Source of the DNA: Actinomycetota bacterium
GTDB taxonomy: Bacteria; Actinomycetota; Actinomycetes; Actinomycetales; Microbacteriaceae
Assembly: GCA_018268455.1 (NCBI GenBank)
Contig: JAFDWM010000012.1
Coordinates: forward strand, 1 to 45,235
Reading direction: 5' to 3'
DNA: 45,235 bases
The notes below the pieces were generated by a model. That model saw nothing but the letters and a program-made list of their open reading frames with translations. It was not told the DNA's origin and did not search any database. Position numbers and translations under genes: made by a program. Positions 13,277 through 21,700 of this stretch are shown here, piece after piece (position 1 is the stretch's first letter; every line of letters starts with the position of its first letter).

Positions 13277-15877
13277 TCAGGCCCGTTCGAGGTCTGCGCT
13301 CTCCGCGTCGCGGGCCTGCGCGGCCAGTGCGCGCTCCACGTCGGCGAGGTTCTCGAACACCAGGCGGCGCAGTGCGGGTGCCGCGTCCTGGTGGGCGGAC
13401 AGCCAGTCGCGGGTCGCGGTGCGCAGTTCGACGTTCGCGAGCGCCTTCGGGTAGAGCCCCACGATGAGGTAGTTCGCGACCTGGAAGGTGCGGGTGTCCC
13501 ACAGGGACAGGAGGCTCTCGAAGTAGCGCGGGACGAATGGCTCGAGCAGGGCGGCGCCGGCCGGGTGCGTGAACCCGAGCGCAGCGGCGCGCACGATCGT
13601 GTTCGAGAGCTCGTCGCTGTCGACCAGTGCGGCCCAGGCGGCCTGCTTGGCCTCCGGCGTGGGCAGTGCGGCGCGCGCCTGCGCGGCGAATTCGGCGCCC
13701 TTCGCGGTGTTGTCGGCCTGCAGGGCGGTCTCGATCCCGGCGTCGTCGATCGCGCCGACCGTGGCGAGGCCGACCAGCAGCTGCCAGCCGAGGTCGGTGT
13801 CGATCTCGAGACCGTCGAGCACCAGGTCGCCGTCGCGCAGGCGGCGGACGAGTTCGGCGTGCTCCGCAGTGGTGAGGGAGTTGGCGAACGCCGTCACGAA
13901 CTGCAGCTGGCTGTCGGATCCGGCGGCCGCCCCCTGGGCGAGCGCCCACAGGCCGTCGGCGACGCGGGTGCGCGCCGCGGCGCGGTTCTGCGGCGTGACG
14001 TACAGTGCGGCTGCGGTCTGCAGCTGGCCGAGTGTGGTGCGCACGGTGGTCGACTCGGTCTCGCGGCCGATGTTGCCGAGCACCAGGTCGATGTAGTCGC
14101 TCGCGGCGCTCTCCGCGTCGCGGGTCTGGTCCCATGCGGCGCCCCAGACGAGGGAACGGGCCAGCGGGTCGCTGATGTCGGCGAGGTGCGCGACCGCGGT
14201 CGCCAGCGAGCGCTCGTCGAGACGGATCTTCGCGTAGGCGAGGTCCTCGTCGTTGAGAAGCACCAGGTCGGGGCGCTTCAGCCCCTGCAGCTGCGGCAGG
14301 TCGGTGCGATCGCCGTCGATGTCGACCTCGACGCGGTGCGTGCGCACCAGCGCGCCCGACTCATCGAGGTTGTAGAAGCCGATGCCGAGGCGGTGCGGGC
14401 GGATCGTCGGATAGTCGGCCGGTGCCGTCTGGGTCACGGCGAAACGGGTGATGGTGCCGTCGGCGGATTCCGCGACGACGGGCGCGAGCGTGTTCACGCC
14501 CGCGGTCTCGAGCCACTTCTTCGACCACGCGGTGAGGTCGCGGCCACTCGTCCTCTCCAGCTCCACGAGCAGGTCACTGAGCTCGGTGTTCTGCCACGAG
14601 TGCTTCTTGAAGTACTCGGAGACGCCCGCGAAGAACGCCTCGATGCCCACCCAGGCGGCGAGCTGCTTGAGGACGGATCCGCCCTTCGCGTAGGTGATGC
14701 CGTCGAAGTTCACCTGCACGTCGTCGAGGTCGTTGATCTCGGCGACGACGGGATGGGTGGACGGGAGCTGATCCTGCCGGTACGCCCAGGTCTTCTCCAT
14801 CGCATTGAAAGTCGTCCAGGCCTCGGTCCACTCGGTGGCCTCGGCGGTGGCGATCGTCGATGCCCACTCGGCGAACGACTCGTTCAGCCACAGGTCGTTC
14901 CACCACTTCATCGTGACGAGGTCGCCGAACCACATGTGCGCGAGCTCATGCAGGATCGTGACGACGCGGCGCTCCTTGACGGCGTCGGTGACCTTGCTGC
15001 GGAACACGTACGTCTCGGTGAAGGTCACCGCGCCCGCGTTCTCCATCGCACCCGCGTTGAACTCCGGCACGAAGAGCTGGTCGTACTTGGCGAACGGATA
15101 CGGGACGCCGAACTTCTCCTCGTAGTAGGCGAAACCCTCGCGGGTCTTGTCGAAGATGTAGTCGGCGTCGAGGAACTCCCAGAGGCTCCTTCGGCCGTAC
15201 ACGCCGAGCGGGATGACCCGGCCCGAGGCGCTGGTGAGCTCCGAGAACGTCTGCTCGTACGGGCCGGCGATGATCGCGGTGATGTACGACGAGATGCGCG
15301 GAGTGGGCTCGAAGCCCCATGTCGCGACGTCGCCCGGCTCGCCCGTGCTGGATCCGTTCGACACGTCGTGCCGGATCGGCTCAGGGGTCGGCGAGTTGGA
15401 GACGACCTTCCACGCGGCGGGCGCGGTGATCGTGAACTGGAACGTGGCCTTGAGATCGGGCTGCTCGAAGACCGCGAACACGCGTCGGGAGTCGGGGACC
15501 TCGAACTGCGAGTAGAGATAGACCTCGCCGTCGACGGGGTCCACGAACCGGTGCAGGCCCTCGCCGGTGTTGGTGTACTCGCAGTCGGCGTCCACGACGA
15601 GCACGTTCGAGCTCGCCAGTCCGTCGAGCGTGATGCGCGCATCCGCGAAGGCGGAGGTGGGATCGATCTGCTCGCCGTTCAGAGTGATCTCGCGCACCTC
15701 GCGCGCGATCAGGTCGATGAAGGTCGAGGATCCCTCCGTCGCGGTGAAGCGCACCACGCTGCGGGATCCGAACACCTCCGGGCCCTTGGTCAGGTCGAGT
15801 GCGATCTCGTACGACTCGGTGTCGACGATCGCGCGGCGCTCCTGCGCCTCGATGCGGGTGAGGTTCTCTCCAGGCAC
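13277..15877 (-). CDS. pepN: Aminopeptidase N (M1 family)
   Basis: An 866-residue zinc metallo-aminopeptidase that removes N-terminal residues from peptides in the cytoplasm. The exopeptidase motif GAMEN is at 276-280. The zinc motif is HELAH at 310-314 with the third ligand Glu333 in LNESFAEWAS. The catalytic Tyr region (about 390) and the C-terminal ERAP1-like helical domain follow. The length fits actinobacterial PepN (about 850-860). The start is a GTG preceded by GGGAG. It is divergent from hemH and lies upstream of mscS-glbO on the same strand, separated by a small hairpin. Confidence 0.97.
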   Translation of the reverse strand: MPGENLTRIEAQERRAIVDTESYEIALDLTKGPEVFGSRSVVRFTATEGSSTFIDLIAREVREITLNGEQIDPTSAFADARITLDGLASSNVLVVDADCEYTNTGEGLHRFVDPVDGEVYLYSQFEVPDSRRVFAVFEQPDLKATFQFTITAPAAWKVVSNSPTPEPIRHDVSNGSSTGEPGDVATWGFEPTPRISSYITAIIAGPYEQTFSELTSASGRVIPLGVYGRRSLWEFLDADYIFDKTREGFAYYEEKFGVPYPFAKYDQLFVPEFNAGAMENAGAVTFTETYVFRSKVTDAVKERRVVTILHELAHMWFGDLVTMKWWNDLWLNESFAEWASTIATAEATEWTEAWTTFNAMEKTWAYRQDQLPSTHPVVAEINDLDDVQVNFDGITYAKGGSVLKQLAAWVGIEAFFAGVSEYFKKHSWQNTELSDLLVELERTSGRDLTAWSKKWLETAGVNTLAPVVAESADGTITRFAVTQTAPADYPTIRPHRLGIGFYNLDESGALVRTHRVEVDIDGDRTDLPQLQGLKRPDLVLLNDEDLAYAKIRLDERSLATAVAHLADISDPLARSLVWGAAWDQTRDAESAASDYIDLVLGNIGRETESTTVRTTLGQLQTAAALYVTPQNRAAARTRVADGLWALAQGAAAGSDSQLQFVTAFANSLTTAEHAELVRRLRDGDLVLDGLEIDTDLGWQLLVGLATVGAIDDAGIETALQADNTAKGAEFAAQARAALPTPEAKQAAWAALVDSDELSNTIVRAAALGFTHPAGAALLEPFVPRYFESLLSLWDTRTFQVANYLIVGLYPKALANVELRTATRDWLSAHQDAAPALRRLVFENLADVERALAAQARDAESADLERA

Positions 15878-16010
15878 TGCTCAGACTCCCAGGGGTGAGG
15901 GTTCGGCCGCGATCTCCGCGCTGCTGGCGCCGGCGGCAACCGTCCCAGCCTACGTCAGAGCACGTGTCGCGCACGGCGGAGGCACATGAACGCGTTGGCA
16001 GGATGAGGGG

Positions 16011-17204
16011 GTGAGCCTCTCCGACACCGCCGTTCCACCCGTCCCGTACGCCTCCGCCGCCGCCGCCGCATCCGGGCCCATGCACGTGGAGGCGCCCGTC
16101 GCCTACGACGGCATCCTGCTCGCAGGGTTCGGGGGTCCCGAGGGACAGGACGACGTGATCCCGTTCCTGCGCAACGTCACCCGCGGACGCGGCATCCCGG
16201 ACGAGCGCCTGGAGGAGGTCGCGCACCACTACCGGCATTTCGGCGGCGTCAGCCCGATCAACGCGCAGAACCGCGCGCTCAAGACCGCGCTGGAGTCGGA
16301 GCTCGCGCGCCGAGGCATAGATCTGCCCGTGTACTGGGGCAACCGCAACTGGGCGCCCTACCTGTCCGACGCCGTCACCGCGGCGTCCGAGCGCGGGCAT
16401 ACGACGCTGCTGGCCTTCGCCACGAGTGCGTACAGCTCGTTCTCCAGCTGCCGGCAGTACCGCGAGGACTTCGCTCGCGTCCTCGAGGAGACGGGGCTCG
16501 GCGATACGGTGACGATCGACAAGATCCGTCCGTTCTACGACCATCCTGGTTTCGTCGCCGCCTTCGTGGACGGCGTGCGCGAGGCGGTCGCCGCGTTCAC
16601 CGCGGACGGCGCCGACTCCGCCACGATCCAGATCCTGTTCACGACGCACAGCGTGCCTGCGGATGACGCGCTGCGCTCCGGCCCGCGCGACGTGGAGTGG
16701 GGCCCCGGCGGTGCGTACGCCGCGCAGCACGAGGCGGTCGCCGCCTGGGTCATGAGCCGGGTGGCCGAGCTGCTGCCCGCTGCCGCCGACGTGCCATGGG
16801 AGCTCGTGTACCAGTCCCGCTCCGGCCCCGCCTCCCAGCCATGGCTCGAGCCGGACATCTGCGACGTGATCGGAGAGCTGCCCGCCCGCGGACGCACCGC
16901 CGTCGCCGTGGTGCCGCTCGGCTTCGTGAGCGACCACATGGAGGTGCTCTGGGACCTCGACACCGAAGCCAAGGACGCAGCCGCCGAGGCAGGGCTCGCA
17001 TTCATGCGCACGCCGACCCCTGGCGTGTCCGCAGACTTCGTCGCCGGCGTCGTCGACCTCATCCAGGAGCGTCTGGAGGGGCGCCCGGCAGCCGAGCGCC
17101 GTCATGTCACGGCGCTCGGTCCGGCGTTCGACGTGTGCCGCCCCGGCTGCTGCGAGAACATCCGCGCGGGATTCAAGCCCGCGGCGGCCGGTCTCGCCCC
17201 CTGA
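16011..17204 (+). CDS. hemH: Ferrochelatase (probably coproporphyrin III ferrochelatase, CpfC)
   Basis: A 397-residue enzyme that inserts ferrous iron into a porphyrin. In actinobacteria this family uses coproporphyrin III. The N-terminal family motif is YDGILLAGFGGPEG; the metal-binding His is in LFTTHSVP, with Glu in the C-terminal half. Cysteines Cys147 (SSCRQY) and three near the end (CRPGCC) could hold a [2Fe-2S] cluster as in other actinobacterial ferrochelatases; this is inferred from family knowledge. The first ~30 residues are an Ala-rich extension. The GTG at 16011 directly follows AGGATGAGGGG. It is divergent from pepN. Confidence 0.95.
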   Translation: MSLSDTAVPPVPYASAAAAASGPMHVEAPVAYDGILLAGFGGPEGQDDVIPFLRNVTRGRGIPDERLEEVAHHYRHFGGVSPINAQNRALKTALESELARRGIDLPVYWGNRNWAPYLSDAVTAASERGHTTLLAFATSAYSSFSSCRQYREDFARVLEETGLGDTVTIDKIRPFYDHPGFVAAFVDGVREAVAAFTADGADSATIQILFTTHSVPADDALRSGPRDVEWGPGGAYAAQHEAVAAWVMSRVAELLPAAADVPWELVYQSRSGPASQPWLEPDICDVIGELPARGRTAVAVVPLGFVSDHMEVLWDLDTEAKDAAAEAGLAFMRTPTPGVSADFVAGVVDLIQERLEGRPAAERRHVTALGPAFDVCRPGCCENIRAGFKPAAAGLAP

Positions 17205-17233
17205 CCGGGCGGGCCCGCGGGAGCGCGCATCCG

Positions 17234-17239
17234 TAGGAT
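17234..17239 (+). promoter_or_regulatory. -10 box of rpiB (leaderless)
   Basis: TAGGAT is followed by six bases and then the ATG. Confidence 0.55.
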
Positions 17240-17245
17240 TGAACC

Positions 17246-17731
17246 ATGCGCATCCACATCGCCACCGATCACGCCGGCCTCGAGTTCTCCACGCAGCTGC
17301 AGCACCACCTCGCCGAGGCCGGGCACGAGGTCCTGGACCATGGTCCTGTCGAGTACGACGCGCTCGATGACTACCCGGCGTTCTGCATCCGCGCCGCGCA
17401 GGCGACGATCGCCGACCAGCGCGCCGGCGTCGAGGCCCTCGGCGTCGTGTTCGGTGGATCCGGCAACGGCGAGCAGATCGCGGCGAACAAGGTCGACGGG
17501 ATCCGCGCCGCGCTCGTCTGGAGCATCGCGACCGCGGAGCTCGCCCGCGAGCACAACGATGCCAACGTGATCGCGATCGGTGCGCGCCAGCACACCTTCG
17601 AGGAGGTCACCGGCTTCATCGACCGCTTCATCGCCACCCCGTTCTCGAACGAGGAGCGCCACGTGCGGCGGATCGGTCAGATCGCCGACTTCGAACGCGA
17701 CGGTTCGCTGCTCCCGGACCCGCGCGCCTGA
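17246..17731 (+). CDS. rpiB: Ribose-5-phosphate isomerase B
   Basis: A 161-residue enzyme of the pentose phosphate pathway that interconverts ribose-5-phosphate and ribulose-5-phosphate. The N-terminus MRIHIATDHAGLEF and the motif VVFGGSGNGEQIAANKV are the family signatures. The Cys used in E. coli RpiB is replaced by Ser; the Glu of GNGEQ takes over catalysis, as known for the M. tuberculosis enzyme. The length is standard. Its stop shares one base with the start of the following nei gene (TGATG), so both are in one operon under the leaderless promoter. Confidence 0.96.
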   Translation: MRIHIATDHAGLEFSTQLQHHLAEAGHEVLDHGPVEYDALDDYPAFCIRAAQATIADQRAGVEALGVVFGGSGNGEQIAANKVDGIRAALVWSIATAELAREHNDANVIAIGARQHTFEEVTGFIDRFIATPFSNEERHVRRIGQIADFERDGSLLPDPRA

Positions 17732-18732
17732 TGCCCGAGGGCCATTCCGTCCACCGGATCGCGCGGCAGTTCGCGCGCAACTTCGTCGGGAAGCCGGTCG
17801 CCGCGTCGAGTCCGCAGGGCCGCTTCGCCGAGGGGGCCGCACTGCTCGACGGCCGCTCGGTGGAGAGCGTGCAGGCCGTCGGCAAGCAGATGTTCCTCGA
17901 AACCGAGGGTGACCTGTGGCTGAGGGTGCACCTGGGGCTCTACGGTGCGTGGGACTTCTCCGGCGAGATCCTGGTGGATCCAACCATCGCCTCCGCGAAC
18001 GGGCGGATGGGGCAAACGAACCAGCGCGGCACCGACCTGGACGAGGAGGCGATCCTCGATGACGCGGGTGAGAACTCGCTCGCCTCGATCGGCGCGCCAC
18101 GCAAGGCGCGAGTGCACGTGCGCATGTCGGAGGCGACGAAGGGACTCGCCGACGAGGGCGCCGAATGGCCGCCTCCGGTGATCGGCCAGGTGCGGCTGCG
18201 GCTGCTCACCGACGCCACCTGCGCGGATCTGCGCGGTCCGACCGCCTGTGCGCTGCAGACGCCGGACGAGATGCTCGCGACCATCGCCAAGCTCGGCCCG
18301 GATCCTCTCGTCGGCGACGTCGCCGAGGGGGAGGAGCGGTTCGTCACCGCCGTGCGCAAGCGCGGCGTGCCGATCGCGCTGCTGCTCATGGATCAGGCGG
18401 TCGTCAGCGGCATCGGCAACGTGTATCGGGCCGAACTGCTGTTCCGTGCGCGGCTCAACCCGCATACGCCGGGCCGGGACGTCCCCGAGCAGACCGTGCG
18501 TGAGATCTGGCGGGACTGGGTCCGGCTGCTTGCGATCGGCGTCGAGACCGGCCAGATGATGACCATGGACGACCTCACCCCCGAGCAGTACCGTGCGGCG
18601 ATGGCACACCGTGACGACCGGCACTGGGTGTACCACCGCGCCGGCCTGCCGTGCCGAGTGTGCGGGACCGACATCGTGCTCGAGGAGATCGGCGCGCGCA
18701 AGCTGTACTGGTGCCCGCGCTGCCAGGCGTGA
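17731..18732 (+). CDS. Fpg/Nei-family DNA glycosylase
   Basis: A 333-residue base-excision repair enzyme that removes oxidised bases and cuts the abasic site. MPEGHSVHRIA provides the catalytic Pro2 (Schiff base after Met removal) and Glu3. The helix-two-turn-helix (LLLMDQAVVSGIGNVYRAELLF) is canonical. A C-terminal zinc finger with CRVCG and CPRCQ ends the protein. It is longer than E. coli Fpg (269 aa) because of an insertion around 85-140, as in mycobacterial Nei2-type proteins. It overlaps rpiB by one base. Confidence 0.94.
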   Translation: MPEGHSVHRIARQFARNFVGKPVAASSPQGRFAEGAALLDGRSVESVQAVGKQMFLETEGDLWLRVHLGLYGAWDFSGEILVDPTIASANGRMGQTNQRGTDLDEEAILDDAGENSLASIGAPRKARVHVRMSEATKGLADEGAEWPPPVIGQVRLRLLTDATCADLRGPTACALQTPDEMLATIAKLGPDPLVGDVAEGEERFVTAVRKRGVPIALLLMDQAVVSGIGNVYRAELLFRARLNPHTPGRDVPEQTVREIWRDWVRLLAIGVETGQMMTMDDLTPEQYRAAMAHRDDRHWVYHRAGLPCRVCGTDIVLEEIGARKLYWCPRCQA

Positions 18733-18773
18733 CGCACCCCCGTGACCCGGACCCTCGGGGAGCTCGGGGATCC

Positions 18774-18779
18774 TAAGCT
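18774..18779 (+). promoter_or_regulatory. -10 box of the PaiB-like gene (leaderless)
   Basis: TAAGCT is followed by six bases and the ATG at 18786. Confidence 0.55.
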
Positions 18780-18785
18780 GATCTC

Positions 18786-19436
18786 ATGCGCCAGAACCCG
18801 AGCTTCGCCATGACCGATGTCGAGGAGCTGCGGCGCATCATCGCCGCCAACCCGTGGGCGACGCTCGTCGGTCGCGACGCGAACGGGGTGACGGCGTCGC
18901 ACTACGCCGTGCTGCTGGATCCGGACCGCGACGACCTCACGATCGTCGCGCATGTCGGCCGCCCCGACGATCTCGTGCTCGGACTCGGCCAGCAGGAGCT
19001 GATGGTGATCTTCCAGGGGCCGCACGGCTACATCTCGCCGGGCTGGTACGGCGACATCGCCGCGGTACCCACCTGGAACTACGTCGCCGTGCATCTCGCC
19101 GGGGTGCCCGAACTGCTCGACACGGAGGAGAACCTGCGGGTGCTCGAGCACCTCGTGGCGCACTTCGAGAATCGCCTCGACGACCCGCGCGGTATGTGGA
19201 CGCCGCCCAATGACGAGGCGTTCGTGCGCCGGCTCGAGGCAGGCACGGTCGGCTTCCGGCTCACGCCGACGCGTGTCACAGCCAAGCGCAAGCTCAGCCA
19301 GAACAAGCCGGACGAGGTGATCGAGAACGTGATCGGCGAGTTGCAGGGCGACGGCACCTACGCGAATCCCGCGCTGGCAGCGGAGATGCGGCGGGCCCAC
19401 GACGCGCGGCTCGCGGCGCGGGCGACAGCCGGATGA
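18786..19436 (+). CDS. PaiB-family FMN-binding protein
   Basis: A 216-residue protein of the PaiB (transcriptional regulator PAI-2) family, a split-barrel flavin-binding fold. The diagnostic motif ISPGWYGDIAAVPTWNYVAVH is present apart from one residue, and the N-terminus MRQNPSFAMTD fits the family. B. subtilis PaiB is linked to control of sporulation and protease genes; in actinobacteria the role is unknown, so a transcriptional function should not be assumed. Its last codons overlap the next gene in an ATGA, implying co-translation with the amidohydrolase. Confidence 0.92.
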   Translation: MRQNPSFAMTDVEELRRIIAANPWATLVGRDANGVTASHYAVLLDPDRDDLTIVAHVGRPDDLVLGLGQQELMVIFQGPHGYISPGWYGDIAAVPTWNYVAVHLAGVPELLDTEENLRVLEHLVAHFENRLDDPRGMWTPPNDEAFVRRLEAGTVGFRLTPTRVTAKRKLSQNKPDEVIENVIGELQGDGTYANPALAAEMRRAHDARLAARATAG

Positions 19437-20953
19437 CCGCGCTCGGAATCGGCGCCCCGGTCGACGCGATCCGCGGTGTGCGCATCGCCACCTCCGACCG
19501 GCGCTTGCTCGCCGTGGACTCACCGGTGGACCTGCTGCTCGCTGACGGGCGCATCGCCGACATCGCCCCGAGCGGCGCGCTGCCTCTGCGCGGCGAGGTG
19601 CTGGAGGGGCATGGTGCCTGGATCGTACCGGGCCTGTGGGACCACCACGTGCACACCGTCCAGTGGGCGCTGGCGGCGCAGCGGCAGGACCTCTCCGGCT
19701 CGGCCGGTGCGAACGAGGCGGCGGCGCTGATGGCGGATGCACCGGTACTCGGCGACGGGCGACGTGTCGGATCCGGCTTCCGCGACGTGCGCTGGACGGA
19801 CCGCCCGAGCCTGGCCCTTCTCGATGAGCGGACCGGCGAGATCCCCACCTATCTCATCAACGCCGATGTACACAGCGTGTGGCTGAACTCGGCGGCGTTC
19901 CGCCGCGAGGGCTTCGCCGCGCCCGTCGACGGCACGCTGCGCGAAGAGGACGCGTTCGAGATCTCCCGACGGCTGAACGCGGCGGATCCGGCCGTCGCCG
20001 ATGTCGCGGTCGCCGAGGCCGCTCACCGGGCGGCCGCGCGCGGCATCGTCGGCCTCGTCGACTTCGACATGGCCTGGACCGCCGAGTCCTGGGCGCGCCG
20101 CGTCGCCGCGGGCTTCGATGCGCACCGTGTGGAGTTCGCGGTCTACCCGCACGATCTGGACCGCGCGATCGCCGAGGGACTCGTCACCGGGGACCCGCTC
20201 ACCGGCGCCGAGGATCTCGTGCGCGTCGGTCCGCTCAAGATCATCTCCGACGGCTCGCTCGGTACTCGTACCGCGGCGACCGGCCACGGCTACGCCGACG
20301 ACCCCCACAATCACGGCGTGCTCACCGTCCCGGCGGCGCAGCTGCAGGAGCTGCTGCTCCGCGCGACCGGTGCGGGCCTCGGCATCGCGCTGCACGCCAT
20401 CGGCGACGTCGCGGTCTCGGCGGCGCTGGACGCGTTCACCGCCACCGGCGCGCACGGCAGCATCGAGCATGCGCAGTTGGTGCGGCATGCCGACCTCGCA
20501 CGCTTCGCCCGCCTCGGGGTGGCGGCGAGCGTGCAGCCCCAGCACGCCCTCGACGACCGCGATGCCGCCGACGCGCTCTGGGCGGCGCAGACCGCGATCA
20601 CGTACCCGCTCGCGTCCCTGCACCGCGCCGGCGTCGCACTGCGGTTCGGATCCGACGCCCCGGTCGCTCCGCTGGACCCGTGGCAGGCGATCGCCGCCGC
20701 CGTCTTCCGCACGGACGACGACCGCGCGCCCTGGCATCCCGAGGAGCGGCTCGATGTCGAGACGGCACTCGCGGCGTCCGCACACGGCGGCACGGCGTCG
20801 CCTGGCGCCGGAGGAGGCGCGGGTCTGCTCCCCGGCGCACGCGCGGATCTCGTGCTGCTCGGCGACGATCCCGCCACGCCCGACGCCCGCACGCTGCGGA
20901 ACATGCCCGTCGAGGCGACCATCCTCGGCGGGCGGATCACGCACGCGAGCTGA
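19433..20953 (+). CDS. Amidohydrolase family protein (YtcJ-like)
   Basis: A 506-residue metal-dependent hydrolase of the amidohydrolase-3 family. It shows the small beta-sandwich at both ends (RLLAVDSPVDLLLADGRI at the N-terminus; GARADLVLLGDDPATPD near the C-terminus) around a TIM barrel. Metal-ligand motifs are LWDHHVHT, LHAIGDVAVSAALD, and EHAQLVR, with the late SDAPVAPLDPW. Members act on formamide-like or cyclic amide substrates; the substrate is unknown. It overlaps the PaiB-like gene by four bases. Confidence 0.9.
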   Translation: MTALGIGAPVDAIRGVRIATSDRRLLAVDSPVDLLLADGRIADIAPSGALPLRGEVLEGHGAWIVPGLWDHHVHTVQWALAAQRQDLSGSAGANEAAALMADAPVLGDGRRVGSGFRDVRWTDRPSLALLDERTGEIPTYLINADVHSVWLNSAAFRREGFAAPVDGTLREEDAFEISRRLNAADPAVADVAVAEAAHRAAARGIVGLVDFDMAWTAESWARRVAAGFDAHRVEFAVYPHDLDRAIAEGLVTGDPLTGAEDLVRVGPLKIISDGSLGTRTAATGHGYADDPHNHGVLTVPAAQLQELLLRATGAGLGIALHAIGDVAVSAALDAFTATGAHGSIEHAQLVRHADLARFARLGVAASVQPQHALDDRDAADALWAAQTAITYPLASLHRAGVALRFGSDAPVAPLDPWQAIAAAVFRTDDDRAPWHPEERLDVETALAASAHGGTASPGAGGGAGLLPGARADLVLLGDDPATPDARTLRNMPVEATILGGRITHAS

Positions 20954-20970
20954 CAGTGGCACCACGAACA

Positions 20971-21008
20971 GATCGGCCCTCGTCCCCCCGAGGGGGCGAG
21001 GGCCGATC
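20971..21008. terminator. Bidirectional terminator between the amidohydrolase and dps
   Basis: A 17-bp stem (GATCGGCCCTCG... pairing with ...CGAGGGCCGATC, one G-U pair) around a 4-base loop lies between two converging genes. It lacks a clear U run, but its length and position fit a shared terminator. Confidence 0.75.
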
Positions 21009-21022
21009 GGGAACGCAGCCGG

Positions 21023-21508
21023 TCAGGCGGCGACGTGCGAGACGAGGAACCAGCGGTCCTTCTCGAGACCGCGCTGGATCTCGATCGCGACGTCCTGGCT
21101 CGTCAGGTCGATCTCGTCGAGGCCCTCGACAGCGGACCTGACGTCGACGAGGATCGCGTCGATGTCGGCGATCACCGCGCGCACGAGGTCGTCCGACTTC
21201 GTGAAGCCCGCGGGAACGCTCGTGCTGCCGGACTTCGCGGCGACGGCAGTGGCGCGCGCATCGATCGGCAGTCCGAGGGCGACGATGCGCTCCGCGGCGG
21301 TGTCGGCGAAGTCGCCGGCGTGATCGACGATCGTGTCCAGCAGCTCGTGCACGCCGACGAAGTTCGCGCCGCGCACGTGCCAGTGCGCCTGCTTGCCGTT
21401 GAGCGTGAGCGCCTGCAGGCCCAGCACGACGGGAGTGAGGAACTGTGCGGCGCCGGCGGCGACGGTCGGGTCGACGGAGGTTGCGGTGATGGTCTCTGCG
21501 TTGCTCAT
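21023..21508 (-). CDS. dps: Dps-family DNA-binding ferritin-like protein
   Basis: A 161-residue mini-ferritin that forms a dodecamer, oxidises and stores iron using peroxide and protects DNA. The ferroxidase segment is conserved (KQAHWHVRGANF and HELLDTIVDHAGDFADTAAERI). The start is the ATG at 21508, six bases after GAGGAG; an in-frame upstream ATG has no ribosome site and would add 24 unconserved residues. A good sigma-70-like promoter (TTGACA, 18-base spacer, TACTTC) and an iron-box-like sequence lie upstream, consistent with iron or stress control. Confidence 0.95.
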   Translation of the reverse strand: MSNAETITATSVDPTVAAGAAQFLTPVVLGLQALTLNGKQAHWHVRGANFVGVHELLDTIVDHAGDFADTAAERIVALGLPIDARATAVAAKSGSTSVPAGFTKSDDLVRAVIADIDAILVDVRSAVEGLDEIDLTSQDVAIEIQRGLEKDRWFLVSHVAA

Positions 21509-21519
21509 GGTGTCTCCTC

Positions 21520-21549
21520 GAAGTACCTGCGGCGTATGTCTGTTGTCAA
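21520..21549 (-). promoter_or_regulatory. dps promoter
   Basis: On the minus strand, -35 TTGACA (21544-21549), an 18-base spacer and -10 TACTTC (21520-21525). The perfect -35 is unusual for this window, where most promoters show only a -10 box. Confidence 0.5.
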
Positions 21550-21578
21550 CGCTACTCGGCGCAGAATGTTCCGCAACC

Positions 21579-21597
21579 AAGCTGAGGCAACGCTAAG
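21579..21597 (-). promoter_or_regulatory. Possible DtxR/IdeR iron box upstream of dps
   Basis: CTTAGCGTTGCCTCAGCTT on the minus strand resembles the 19-bp DtxR/IdeR consensus (TTAGGTTAGCCTAACCTAA), mainly in the left half-site and centre. It lies about 30 bases upstream of the -35 box. The right half is poor, so this is tentative. Confidence 0.25.
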
Positions 21598-21688
21598 TCG
21601 CAGATGACGTGGGAATTCGGCAAGGCTTGCCTGACCTCGGATCCGACGGTCGTCGCGCGTCGGGGGAGGCGGCCACAGCCGGGTCGGA

Positions 21689-21694
21689 TACCGT
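21689..21694 (+). promoter_or_regulatory. -10 box of the acyltransferase gene (leaderless)
   Basis: TACCGT is followed by six bases and the GTG at 21701. Confidence 0.45.
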
Positions 21695-21700
21695 CGTCTG

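Noticed and set aside
13391-15898. A long plus-strand frame opposite pepN
   Set aside because: Antisense of a clearly conserved peptidase gene; no family motif.
17205-17245. GC-rich hairpin after hemH as a terminator
   Set aside because: Stem too short and irregular; rpiB has its own -10 box.
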